DNA from: Omphalotus guepiniiformis
Lineage: Eukaryota > Basidiomycota > Agaricomycetes > Agaricales > Omphalotaceae
Direction: 5' to 3'
Assembly (NCBI GenBank): GCA_028554645.1
Contig: JAQOOI010000016.1
Span: forward strand, 868,001 to 932,000
DNA length: 64,000 nucleotides
Positions 1 to 10,920 of the stretch are shown in pieces. Below the pieces are notes generated by a model. It was not told the DNA's origin. It saw only the letters and a program-made list of their open reading frames with translations, and ran no database searches. Position 1 is the stretch's first letter. Each line of letters starts with the position of its first letter. The translations under genes were made by a program, and so were the position numbers.

Positions 1-1576
1 TCCTCTCCCCTCCTCTATAGCGTCGGTTCTACCTCCGAACGCCCGGTATCTTCATCCTATCGAACTCGTGCTGGAATTTGAAAAGTCATCAAGATGGCCT
101 GATGATTTACGCGCGATTCAAAAGGTCAAATTGGCTTTCTTCGAGCGCATCGCAAGTGCTCTCATGAAGCTTTCTCCTGGCCTCAAGGCGTCCGTGGTCG
201 TTGGTGATGGCGTGTCTGATTCTGAGATTCAGGACAATGCGCGCTTGGAGATTGTCACGTCGGACGGATGGGCATTCTCTGCGCGGATATGGCATGAACG
301 GGAAGCCACCTTGTTGGATAACTTCATTAATGATACTGGAGGTCTTCCTCATGTAAAGGTTAAATCCTCGGATCGCAAGAAGGGAAAAGAATATCACGAT
401 GCAGTGCGAGCGCGCGAGGTTTACACTCGACGGTTCATTCATGCACCCCAGCATCATCGTGCCATTGCTAAGCTCTGCCACCATTTCCCTGCCTTCGCTG
501 GTACAGTTCGATTGGTCAAGCGATGGTTCGCGTCGCACTGGTTATTACACGGTCATGTTTCCGAGGAAGTCGTCGAACTTCTTTGCGCTCAGTTCTTTGT
601 TATCGAGGGATGGGATCAGGAGGTTGAGAAGGAGAACAGTAATCTCCTCGATCGCATCGATATCCCAGGGAGCAAGGAGAGGGGATTTGCGTCTGCCATG
701 CAGTTCCTGAAAGACTGGAAATGGGAAGAGGGCTTGTTTGTGCCGCTGTACAATTCATCAGTAACTCCTCCGACACAACCAAAGGTCGTCACTAGTGCTA
801 GCACTGGGGTCTGGAAGATCTCAACAAAGATGGACACAGAAGGGCTCATTTGGGCCCTACGAGGGCCTGACGTTATCGTTGCTCGTAGAATACAAGCCCT
901 AGCTCAGGCAACATGGAAATGTCTACAGGATATGGAGGCTAGCGGGAAGCTCACTGTGCAGGTGAATCTGATTTTGTCGAAAATAAAATCAGTGTTCTAA
1001 CCAAGGTTTTAGTCTATGTTTGATCACCCGACAGAAGATTATAACGTCGTGATGAAACTGGATCCTGCAGTATTACCTCGGTATCATCAAAATGTGCTCG
1101 TTGATGCCTCCAAGTTGTCCAGAGGGGTACACTCAAATATCGACCCAATGCTGATTCGTCCCGGGTTCGACCCTGCACAAGCGTTGTTTGAGGATCTACA
1201 GCGTGAGTAACGGATCCCATGCGTGTAGAGAGCGTGTGTCGTACTAAGTATTTCCCGTAGCGTGCATATCAAGATACGTTCCGTATCTTCCATGATCCTT
1301 TCGGTGGAGACCGTTACGGTGCAGTGTGGGATCCAACTTTGAGAGATCCGAGACCATTCAGAGTAATGGGCGGGTTTTCAAGTGCACCTTCAGAGGTATG
1401 GGTTTCCTCGCCCACCAATTGAGCTATGACTTACTGAATGTCATACCTAGGATCCTGACTCTAAATCAACCGGGAAGAAAGCAAAAGACTTGGTCTCGTT
1501 GAATGAACAGGGGGTTTTAGGAGAGATTGAGCGATTGGGAAGAGGGATTATATGTGGAATCACTGTTCATGTCTAG
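1..1576 (+). CDS. UTP22: UTP22/Nrap, nucleolar SSU processome protein (3' part)
   Basis: Carboxy-terminal part of the U3 snoRNA-associated protein Utp22 (Nrap), which acts in 18S rRNA maturation and small-subunit assembly in the nucleolus. The 5' end lies outside the window. Visible exons are about 21-961, 1013-1202, 1261-1381 and 1436-1576. Characteristic stretches are LPPNARYLHPIELVLEFE, RWPDDLRAIQKVKLAFF, VRLVKRWFASHW, and near the end FHDPFGGDRYGAVWDPTLR, followed by a last exon ending GRGIICGITVHV. The intron near 1203-1260 cannot be spliced with canonical sites without losing frame: the donor gtgagt follows an extra c at 1202, while the conserved downstream frame starts at 1261. Identity is firm; integrity of the last 120 or so codons is not. 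Confidence 0.9.
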
Positions 1577-2094
1577 GGGTTCAAGTGTTCGTTGGATAGT
1601 TGTTTTTTTTTCCAGTCAAGAAAAGCCTGTTCTGTGCTGCATTTGTATGGGCGCCGTGGAATGGCAATGAGTGTTAAGTATCTTACGGAATACACAATCC
1701 GAAGAATCGCAGTACTATCTTCATCTGAGTTGGGGATATAGCAGGGTCTAGAGGTCAGCGGCATGTTGTATGTAGGTCTAAAATGTGTAAGGACGGAGGC
1801 CCGCCCTAGCAAGAGTTAAAACATTGAAGCGCTGACGCCCGCCTGGCGGTGCAGCGAGCGCGGAACTTCACATCTCTTCACATGAACCGTGACTCGCTTA
1901 CAGTCTCAGGACAATCTCTCTCTAGACTCTATCGAGCTCTACCTTTCAAAATTTCACCTTCTACCTTTGTGATACAAATCTCGGGACAGACTTGGAAGTT
2001 GGGCGCTCTTAATGCATACTACAGCCTACGGCGCTATCGATCGACCTTTATACTGTTTTACACTGCTTCTCACAGTACATCGCTTATGAGAATC
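1577..2094. other. Intergenic stretch, no supported gene
   Basis: Follows the UTP22 stop. Open frames here are short and resemble no family I know. Upstream exons of the decayed hydrolase that follows may lie in 1850-2090, but I could not confirm them because the frame joining 2095 carries stops. Confidence 0.4.
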
Positions 2095-2661
2095 TGAAGA
2101 GTTGCAATTGCGTACAGATGTTGCGTCAGCAGCTGAGAAGAACGGAGTCGCCCCAGTTACCGTCTGTGGGTACTGGATGGGTAAGGATGGAGAGCCTCTT
2201 TCTCATTCACCATCAAAAGCATCTGAAGGAGAAAGAATTATCTATTGGCTTCACGGTTCGTCTGCATATATATGATTCGACGCGTTCGTGCACTTGTTGG
2301 GTCTCTGCCACCCGACGAGATTGGTCTTAATCCGTATCTGTCACCGGCGTCGCTTTCTCTTCCCGTCACGGAAGGTCTATTCAAGGGTTTCCCACCTACA
2401 TGTATTATTGCTGGTGATGCTGAACAGACCGTGGATCCCATGCACACGTTACATGAGCGATTGGTGGCGGACATTGGTGCAGAAAATGCTCAGTTCTTTG
2501 AATACCGCGATGCGATGCACACCTTCATGCTTTCCTCTCTATTTGGACCGCAGCGCGATCGGGCAGTCAGTGATAAAAAGCAATGGCTATGTGATTGTGA
2601 GCGTCTAGAATATTTCATGCACATGTGTTTGACTAACACCGTAACAGTGACCCAGGCGTAA
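2095..2661 (+). pseudogene. Alpha/beta-hydrolase (Abhydrolase_3 type) remnant
   Basis: Two homologous blocks of a fungal esterase/lipase-like hydrolase remain. The first (2095-2251) reads EELQLRTDVASAAEKNG, then a stretch ending RIIYWLHG, which is the start of the oxyanion-hole HGGG motif. The second (about 2281-2600) is the carboxy-terminal part: GFPPTCIIAGDAEQTVDP, with the Asp of the triad region, and FEYRDAMHTFML, with the catalytic-His region. The middle, including the nucleophile elbow GDSAGG and most of the cap, is missing: only about 30 bases separate the blocks. Without the serine it cannot be an active esterase, so I call it a deletion-derived pseudogene. A misassembly could give the same picture. 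Confidence 0.65.
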
Positions 2662-2900
2662 GGTATGCCACTGGTCCATCAATGACAGCGAGAAAATCTG
2701 TACCTAACTTCTCACAGTTGGTCGCATACAGTACACTTTTTAAATTTGCTTCATAGGCCACCAAGCTCAAGCTGGCCCCAGCTTAGCTCTACCGTAACTA
2801 TCCAATAACTTACATGATCATTCGTCTCATTGCGGCCTACCTGAGAGGTGGCTGCCCTGAATATCATCTATCGATAATCTGAACCACCGCCGCTCAATCT

Positions 2901-3868
2901 CTATGAGCCATTTCCTGGCCCGTTCCTGATATATGTCATACTCCCCCCACTCGCGGTACGGTCACCAGGCTGAGATCCAAACGACGCATTGACCGTTGAG
3001 AACGCATAACCAGCGTTCTCACCCGATCCTCCAGCGGAGTTAAATTGAGTGAATAGAGTGGGCGGGCTGATATCCTCCGTTCGGATGGGACCTTTCAAGT
3101 GTTTTTCGTTGGCTTCGAGTGAGTCAAGTCCGGTTCGCCTGCGCTCCTTTATCTGGGAGAAATAGCATGATAGTATGAAGCATGCATCTGCGGATCGGTT
3201 TTGGATTTAGAATGCATAATAGATTTGTCGTGAGATTCAAGCTGCACTCACATAGTTCCAAAATCCAGCTGACTACGTAGATGGCCACGGCAACGCCCTT
3301 GATGATAGCTATCCCATTCGAACATACTTGTCTTGTCAGTTCATCTGTGGCGCCATGCATGCATGTCTGGATCCCTTGTGGAGAGTTTCCGCGGAATATG
3401 ACGGATAGTGTGTAGCTACCCCCAATCAGACTGAGAAGCAGGTGTAGTCCGAGGAGGAGCAGATACGATAGTACTAAGTACTGCTTTTGGAATGAAGCGC
3501 AAATAATTCTGTTTGACGTCGAGTAAGTTCGTGGTAAAATACTTGAGGTTTGGTACTCACCCGTATAGTCCGAGCCCTGCGAGTATCGTGAAGATGAGTG
3601 AATGAATGTATAAGGCGACTTCATCGCTAAGAGGGATAGGGTGGACGGAGAGCTGCATCACTTGCGACCAAGCTGTAACGATGACAATGACTCCTCCTAT
3701 CATAGATATAAGGGAGAGGGCCTAAATTCCGAGTCGATATCAGTCAGTTAGTTTAAAACTGGCAGAATTATGTAGAATTTATTGAAGACGCACAAAGACC
3801 CCAATCCTAATGGGCAAACAGCAACAAAAAGACTGTGAACGTAGATATTTCTCGAGTTGGACGGCCAT
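2901..3868 (-). CDS. Small four-pass fungal membrane protein, function unknown
   Basis: Four exons on the minus strand: 3868-3794, 3721-3561, 3508-3252 and 3187-2901, giving 259 codons, all with GT-AG introns. The protein starts MAVQLEKYLRSQSFCCCLPIR, a Cys-rich CCLPxRxGVF start that I associate with an uncharacterised basidiomycete family. Hydrophobic segments follow: ALSLISMIGGVIVIVTAW, EVALYIHSLIFTILAGLGLYG, YLVLSYLLLLGLHLLLSL and IIKGVAVAIYVVSWILELYAC. A loop with two or three cysteines separates the third and fourth. The tail is hydrophilic and Gly/Ser-rich. Four membrane passes are likely. I do not know its job. The first exon was chosen because it is the only one giving the conserved CCLP start with a good gtgcgt donor. 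Confidence 0.75.
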
Positions 3869-5161
3869 AATGTCAGTGATGTTTTCGAATACGAAATACA
3901 AGTAGACTTTCTCCCAGAGAATCGTCTATCTGAAGAACGAAAGTGGAACAGGAGGGGGCAAATACCCAAAACCCAGGGGCAGTATGCACGAAGAGGATAG
4001 TTTCGGGGCGCAGCCTCGATGCCTACACATCATCACCAGAGCCGTATTTATGTACGGAGACCTGGGCGATGAAGGTCCAAAAAGATGCTGACATGTTGCG
4101 TTCGCAAATTGCCTGAATGAACAGGAAAACTTACTTCCAATACATAAGTAGGTGACGCCAAGGTCTATGCACAATGATGATGATTGTCGTTAAGCCTCAT
4201 GGCTGGAAAGGATGTATGAATGTACATCTCCCCAGTGTCAGCGTCAACATAATGAATTGTATCATGATGGTGATAGGCGATGCGGCGTAGAGGGAGGAGT
4301 GATATTCTCCAAGTCGGATTGACTTAAGGAGACTCCCGGCCCTTGTGTGACCGTTTCTACTTCCATGTTAGTAGAGACTTTCAAAGTCCAAGTTGTTCTC
4401 CGGCGTGTTAAATTCCAGAGGATCTGATGGTTGCGAGCGATTTCCGGATGCAGTGTATGTCGGCCCAATCTGAGTCCATTACTATTAGTAGTAGTAGCAC
4501 AGACAGACTCACTGCTCGTTGGTGTCACTACGAGGGGGTAGATTCGAACGGAAACTAGGCGGGATCTTGACGTGTATTAGGTTGGAGCGCAACAAGAAAC
4601 GAGTTGGGAAGGGAGTTACGCTTCTGAATACACTTTCAGATTCTGACACTCATGATTCTTTCTCATGACAAAATAAACCGATCTTCAAGAAAGACCTGAA
4701 GTATGCACGTAGTTCTTGGTACACGCTAAGCAATGGAGGCATACCTTCACTCGAAAAGAATGTCTGACGTTTGCGGCTGCAGTTTCGGCAACAAAGTGAG
4801 CGCGACGCTCACGCCGAGTGCGTGCCCATGAATCTGTAAGGTTTGGCATATGACGCGACGTCTGTCGTGCGTCAGAGTCACAGAGACCCGTCGTAAGCAT
4901 TCTTTCCAACTTTCAAGCACCCATTTTGGTGAGGTTGCTGTTTCAAGCGGCTGCGAGATAGTCTGGTCATGATTAGGGCATAAGACATGATTTTGTGAAC
5001 CAGCATATAGTATACATCTGCATATGCCTCGCAATCGGCCCCACACTCGAAATCTCCGCGCCCTCGTCCAATGCCCTCCAAACACACGGTGGGAAATCGT
5101 CGCGACAACAGCTCAGCCCAATCGGATACATAGAGGCAGAAACAAGTAAAACCGGAGGATT
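3869..5161. other. Stretch without a recognised gene
   Basis: Several short open frames occur on the minus strand (4262-4528, 4747-5085, 4878-5108), but none matches a family I know and I could not assemble a convincing spliced protein. It may hold the promoter of the membrane protein gene at 2901-3868 and the 3' region of RPL38. A small multi-exon gene cannot be excluded. Confidence 0.35.
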
Positions 5162-5576
5162 TTACTTCTTCGGGCCCGAAATCTCTGACACGTTGAGACC
5201 TGAAAGCCCCAGTTATGCAAAGAAGTCAGGCTGATTGAAATCGAAACGTACCTGGAGGCAAGCTCTGTCGTAGCTTCTCAGCCTTTTCGGGGTCATCAAG
5301 GGCGAGGGTGTAGAGGTATCGTGAGCATCTTATCTTGAATTTGGTCTGGGTTTTGCCCCCCGGAGTCCTGGAGGCAATTCGTTTTATGCGGGCCTCTGCG
5401 AGTCATAAGTTCAGAAGATTCTAACTTGCGAATATGTTTGTACATACGGGAGGCATCCTTGCGTTTTGCGATGTCAAGGAACTGTTTGATGTCGCTGATT
5501 TCCTTCGGCTGAGCATACAAGCACCATTCGTGAGCATCTCATGCAATAATTTGAACAGAGCTTAAGGACGCACCAT
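5162..5576 (-). CDS. RPL38: 60S ribosomal protein L38 (eL38)
   Basis: Exons 5576-5574, 5508-5448, 5395-5252 and 5199-5162 give 81 residues, close to the usual 70-80. The first coding exon is the ATG alone, followed directly by a gtgcgt donor. The protein reads [20 protein letters not shown], then [38 protein letters not shown] and [11 protein letters not shown], the eL38 signature throughout. All introns are GT-AG and phases agree. The protein is a component of the large ribosomal subunit. The gene is divergent from SPF1, with 234 bases between the two start codons, so the promoters must overlap or be shared. Confidence 0.96.
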
Positions 5577-5810
5577 TTTGAGGACTGTTGACGGTGTAAG
5601 GGCAAAATTTGGACGTTGATGTTGAGTGGCTGAAACTTTATTTTCGAAAGCTTGCATTACTAATCCGGCACATGCCGAGATCAAATAACTTCCATTTTTG
5701 GACGGCGGAGCTTGACCACGTGCCGAATCTGCCGAGTCTCCAAATTTGGTGCTGTAACTTAAGCGCCGCACGCGTGGTCAGTAACTTCTCTCTAATTTCA
5801 CCAAGTACCG
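5577..5810. promoter_or_regulatory. Divergent RPL38 / SPF1 intergenic promoter region
   Basis: The 234 bases between the RPL38 start codon (minus) and the split SPF1 start codon (plus) must contain both promoters and 5' leaders. I see no convincing TATA box. The function is inferred from position only. Confidence 0.5.
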
Positions 5811-8800
5811 ATGTAAGGTTCTTGTTATTTTTGCGTTTTCCTTGTCTTTCTCATGTGTTCAACTACAGGGTATCTGCTACTGTAGACTCGCCCGAGGTCG
5901 CACGGGCCAGTCTGCACGTTGGGTTGCCGTGGTACACGTATGTCTACACTGTACCCTTTCTGTGCCTTTATCCGGTCCTTGCATACGCATACTATGTCAA
6001 GTACGATGAGTGGCTTGTCAGCGAGGAATGGACTTTCCTGGCTTGTGTTAGTTTGGGTGCAGGTCATGCCTTGAGTTTCTTGGTGACCCGCTGGAGCAGT
6101 GGTGCGAAGACTTGGGTGGAAACGAGAAAAGTGCGAGTTCAGCTAGTTGTCCTTGCAGTCGTCTAACCATTTTACTTTAGGCATCCTCATTAAAGGATGC
6201 AACTTGTATAAGAATCGTTCCGGACGTCCACAAAGGCAAGGGAGAGATAGTTCCGTTAATAAAGAAGGATCCTCAAGATATTTCGTCATACACGTTCAAC
6301 TACCAACGGGATAGTTATAGTGTCGTCCCATTCAATGAAGACAGCATTACCTTCACTAAGCTTCCGTATCCTTCCTCTGGAAACCCACCCATAAACTCAT
6401 TTCTACAAACCACTGGAAAGGTGCTTGGCCTTTCGTCCAAGACCGCTGAGCAGCTGAAGGAACTTTATGGGCTGAACGAATTCAACATTCCCATACCATC
6501 CTTCAGTGAGCTGTTCTCAGAACATGCAACGGCACCCTTCTTCGTGTTCCAGGTTAGCGTAGTTTATTTGAGCATAATGACGAGCTCTCATCGTTTTATC
6601 CAGATCTTCTGTGTTGCGCTCTGGTGCCTCGATGAATACTGGTATTACAGTTTATTCACATTGTTCATGCTTGTGGTATTCGAATGTACAGTCGTGTGGC
6701 AGGTACGCTTCTGCTATCAATTCGTTCCAATCACTTCATACTCATTCCCTCTTGACAGCGTGTCCGAACTCTCACCGAGTTCCGTACCATGTCTGTGACT
6801 CCTTACCCAATGTTCGTGTACCGTGACAGCAAGTGGCAGAAGATAGGCAGTGAGAATCTCCTACCCGGCGACATTGTCAGCGTCACGCGCCAGCAGTCTA
6901 CCCATCACCACAAGCCAACCGACGGAAATGCCAAGAATCCCGCTGAAAATAAGGAAAAGGAAGGTCACTCGAGCGATGAAACTACCGTACCTGCGGATAT
7001 TCTCTTACTCCATGGACAAGTGATCGTCAATGAAGCGATGTTGTCTGGGGAGAGTACGCCTCTCGTGAAGGAAGGGGTAGATCTCTTGATAGATGAGCAA
7101 CAGCATGGGGTTGGTCTAGACGTCGACGGAGCTCATAAGGGCGTTGTGGTGTTTAGCGGAACAAAGATTTTGCAGGCCAATGAATCTGCTGCAGGTATGT
7201 CCGCTGAATATCTCAGTGCGATTGCGACTAACAACGACTTTGCTGCAGTTTCTGACGGCATACCTGAACCGTCGCTGAAAACTCCTGATGGCGGGTGTTT
7301 AGGTTTCGTCTTGAGAACTGGCTTCGGGACTGCCCAGGGACAGCTTGTAAGTAGCCTTTGAAACTTGTTTCCCATTGTATTCAAGTTTCCTTCTCGTTCA
7401 TAGGTTCGCACGATGATATTCTCCACCGAGCGTGTATCAGCGAACAATCTGGAATCATTCCTTTTCATCGGCTTCTTGTTGATATTCGCCATCGCTGCGA
7501 GTGCTTACGTCTGGATAAAAGGTCGGCTCCATCTTTTCTATGCCACGCTACCCGTTTTTCTGATTCTTCGTTCCGTAGGCATTGAAAGAGACTTGAAAAA
7601 GAGCAAATTGCTCCTAGACTGTGTTCTGATCATTACAAGTGTGGTGCCCCCGGAACTCCCAATGGAACTTTCACTGGCCGTTAACGCCAGTCTGGTAGCG
7701 TTGAGCAAATTTGGTGAGAGTGCACGCGCATTATCTGTTGTCCATGGCTAAATGTCACAACCAACAGCTATCTTCTGTACTGAACCTTTCCGGATCCCTT
7801 TCGCTGGCCGTGTAGACGTCTGCTGCTTCGATAAAACTGGAACCATTACTGCTGAAAACCTGGTCTTGGAAGGTGTCGCTGGCGTCAGGTTTGTGTCATC
7901 ATTCTATAGAAGCGCTAACTATCCAGACTCATGAGGTCGATCAGTGCACAAGATCCACAGGAGTTAGTCAATGTCCGCGAAGTCTCGCGAGAGACCACCC
8001 TCTGTCTTGCCGCTGCTCATGCCCTGGTACGACTTGATGATGGAACGGTTGTCGGAGACCCTATGGAGAAGACTACGTTAGAAAACATGGACTGGGGTGT
8101 TGGGAAAGGTATATTGGCATATTTTCTTTGGAGCTGGTTCGTTTCTCAATTAATCATTAGGCGACGTGATCATGTCGTTGAGAGCCAATGCTCCCAAAGC
8201 TTCGCTCACTATCAGAAGACGGTTCCAATTTAGCTCAGCTCTGAAGAGGATGTGTACGGTGTCAACCTTCCAGGGTCCACCTGTCTTTGGCCCTGGCCAC
8301 AATGCTACTCGGACTTTGATCGCCGTAAAAGGCGCCCCAGAGACTATTAAAGGAATGCTTGGTACAGTACCCTCCCGCTACGATGAAATTTATAAGGGTT
8401 ACACGCGAAGAGGGAGCAGAGTGTTAGCTCTTGCTGTCAAGGAAATGGAGTCGATGAATGGCGAGAAGGTATGCTTTGTGCTTTTTCTGATTTACGTTGA
8501 GTGATGATTGCTTTTCAGATTAACAGACTCCCGAGAGACTCGATTGAGAGCAATTTGACATTTGCTGGATTCCTTGTCTTCCATTGTCCCCTAAAGGCAG
8601 ATGCGATTGATGCGCTAAAAATGTTAGCAGACTCGTCACATCGGGTAAGCGGTTTCTCGTACTTCGCTCTTCGAAATTGGCTTATGTCTGTGTCGGTGCA
8701 TAATGATCACGGGAGATAACCCCTTGACTGCTGTCCATGTTGCAAAGACTGTTGAAATAGTTGATCGGGAGGTTTTGATTCTGGACTTGAAAGAAAATCC

Positions 8801-10655
8801 TATCAATGAACAAGGTGGGTATTCTGCAATGACCTTGATGGTCATTTAATTGAGGTGATCTGTAGATCTCACTTGGCGAACTGTCGACGAAAGCAAAATC
8901 ATTCCTGTCAATCCCAGCGAACCGCTTGATACTTCTCTCTTTGACCAGTACGACATCTGTGTGACTGGCGCTGCCATGAAGCAGTTCGAATCACACCGGT
9001 CTTGGAACGACCTCGTTCAGAACACCTGGGTTTATGCGCGTGTCTCTCCGTCTCAGAAGGAGACCATTCTCACTAGCCTTAAGACTCTTGGATATACCAC
9101 TCTCATGGCTGGTGATGGTACGAATGATGTCGGTGCCTTGAAGCAAGCTCACATTGGTGTCGCCTTGCTTGACGGTACCCCCGAAGACCTGCAAAAGATC
9201 GCGGAGAAACAGAAGATTGACAGGATCAGGTCGGTTTATGAAAGCCAGTTGAAGATTTCGGCGAGATTCGGGCAACCCCCTCCTCCCGTGCCTCCGGCTA
9301 TTGCGCATCTGTTCCCTGATGCAGTGCAAGCTCAGCAGCGTGCGGCAGCTAATCAGCTAGAGGCTAGGAAAAAGAATCCCATGGAAAAGGTTAGTATTGT
9401 CTTCTCTTGCTCTATCCTAATTCGAGAATTGTGTAACTGAGTTGCGTTATAGTTCGATTTGGCTGGCATTACAGACAAGCTTGCGGAAATGGAGGGTGAA
9501 GATGATGTTCCTAAGATCAAATTGGGAGACGCTTCATGTGCCGCTCCTTTCACCTCTAAGCTTTCCCATGTCTCTGCTGGTATGTCCTGAATGATTGATA
9601 TCAGTCATACGTATTTAACCCTTCTTTCCCTCAGTCACCCATATCATTCGTCAAGGCCGTTGCACCCTCGTTGCTACGATTCAGATGTACAAGATTCTTG
9701 CTTTGAACTGTTTGATCACTGCGTACAGTCTGAGTGTGCAGTATCTTGATGGTATCAAGTATGGAGATTATCAAGTTACAATCACCGGCATGTTGATGTC
9801 AGTATGTTTCCTCTGTATATCCCGAGCAAAGGTGAGTCCTCTGATACTTGAAAGCATACTATCCTATTGATTACACGTTTAGCCTGTGGAGAAACTATCA
9901 CGAGAGCGTCCTTTGGGCAATATCTTCAATTTCTACGTGTTGTTGTCGGTTCTTCTGCAATTCGCTCTGCATATCGTGACTTTAGTCTATATCACTAATC
10001 TCTCACACCAATACGAGTCGTACGTCCTCCTCTCTGGGATACATCATTTGCCTGACTTTTTCCTAGACCTGGTGAAATCGACCTCGAAGCGAAATTTGAG
10101 CCTAGTCTTTTGAACACCGCTATCTATCTTCTTGGCCTTTCGCAGCAGGTGTCGACGTTCGCAATCAACTTCCAGGTTCGTAGAGCTGTGCTAGTTTGGA
10201 CGCGCTCCAGCTGATTTTTATTTATTTTTGTCTGGCAGGGAAGACCATTTCGTGAAGGAATCCGTGAAAACTCGGCGCTGTACTGGGGTCTAGTATCCGC
10301 AAGTGCGGTCGCCTTTTCTGGCGCCACCGATTTTATGCCAGAACTCAACCGATGGCTTCAAATTGTTGAAATGGAATCACAGGTTTGTTTGACTCTGCAA
10401 TATATTAGATGCTAGCTCTCATGCTTATGATCTCCACAGTTCAAGATTAACCTTACTGCAAGCATGATTATTGACTTTGGCGGGTGCTGGCTCATTGAGA
10501 CAGTATGCAAACATCTGTTTGCCGATTTGCAACCGAAGCCCATGATAACGCGGGGCCGTGAACGCAGGGAGAAGAGGAGAGAGGAGGAAGAACGAAATCG
10601 ACAAGAGATCGCTGTGACTGCGGGTGAAAATGGGCTAGTCAAGAAAACTCAATGA
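5811..10655 (+). CDS. SPF1: P5A-type ATPase Spf1 (ER cation-transporting ATPase family)
   Basis: ER P-type ATPase of the P5A group, known to dislocate mislocalised tail-anchored helices. Twenty exons: 5811-5812, 5869-6130, 6181-6552, 6604-6702, 6759-7194, 7249-7346, 7404-7521, 7579-7713, 7768-7888, 7936-8108, 8161-8468, 8519-8644, 8697-8814, 8866-9389, 9453-9579, 9635-9831, 9883-10019, 10067-10175, 10239-10382 and 10440-10655. They give about 1273 residues (yeast Spf1 is about 1215). Motifs: the P5 signature [11 protein letters not shown] in TM4, DKTGT (Asp about 529), MITGDNP (about 753-759) and [11 protein letters not shown] (about 872), with a Glu/Arg-rich tail ending VKKTQ. The start codon is split by intron 1 (AT in exon 1, G in exon 2); the upstream frame meets a stop, and no other Met lies nearby. 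Intron 8645-8696 ends in GG, not AG. Identity is certain. Confidence 0.96.
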
Positions 10656-10920
10656 GACTATCTCTTCTCCCCATTTGTTATTTTCAGATACTGTCACTTT
10701 TGTATAGACCATAAAGCACTTGGTATATAATATCACTATCTAGTACAACGGAGATGCGCATCGTAATGCCCGCCTGCTTAGTCTGTCTCGAAAGCATCTG
10801 AATAGCACTGGCGGAATCCAAGATCACTGAATCAAAGGAAGTCTGAAGCAGCGAGCAAGTCATGAACGCCGTATAGCATAATCTCGTAGCCGTTGGGATC
10901 ATGGGCGATACAATGATCCG
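10656..10920. other. Convergent 3' region of SPF1 and the S2P gene
   Basis: Short spacer of 265 bases between two tail-to-tail genes. I see no further gene in it; it should hold both 3' UTRs. Confidence 0.5.

Noticed and set aside
4262..5108. Several minus-strand frames of 70-112 codons
   Set aside because: No splice combination gave a consistent or familiar protein. Probably chance frames or UTR.
7522..7578. Reading SPF1 through this stretch without an intron
   Set aside because: The 57 bases stay open in frame, but the encoded residues interrupt a conserved [15 protein letters not shown] segment, and GT and AG are present, so an intron was preferred.
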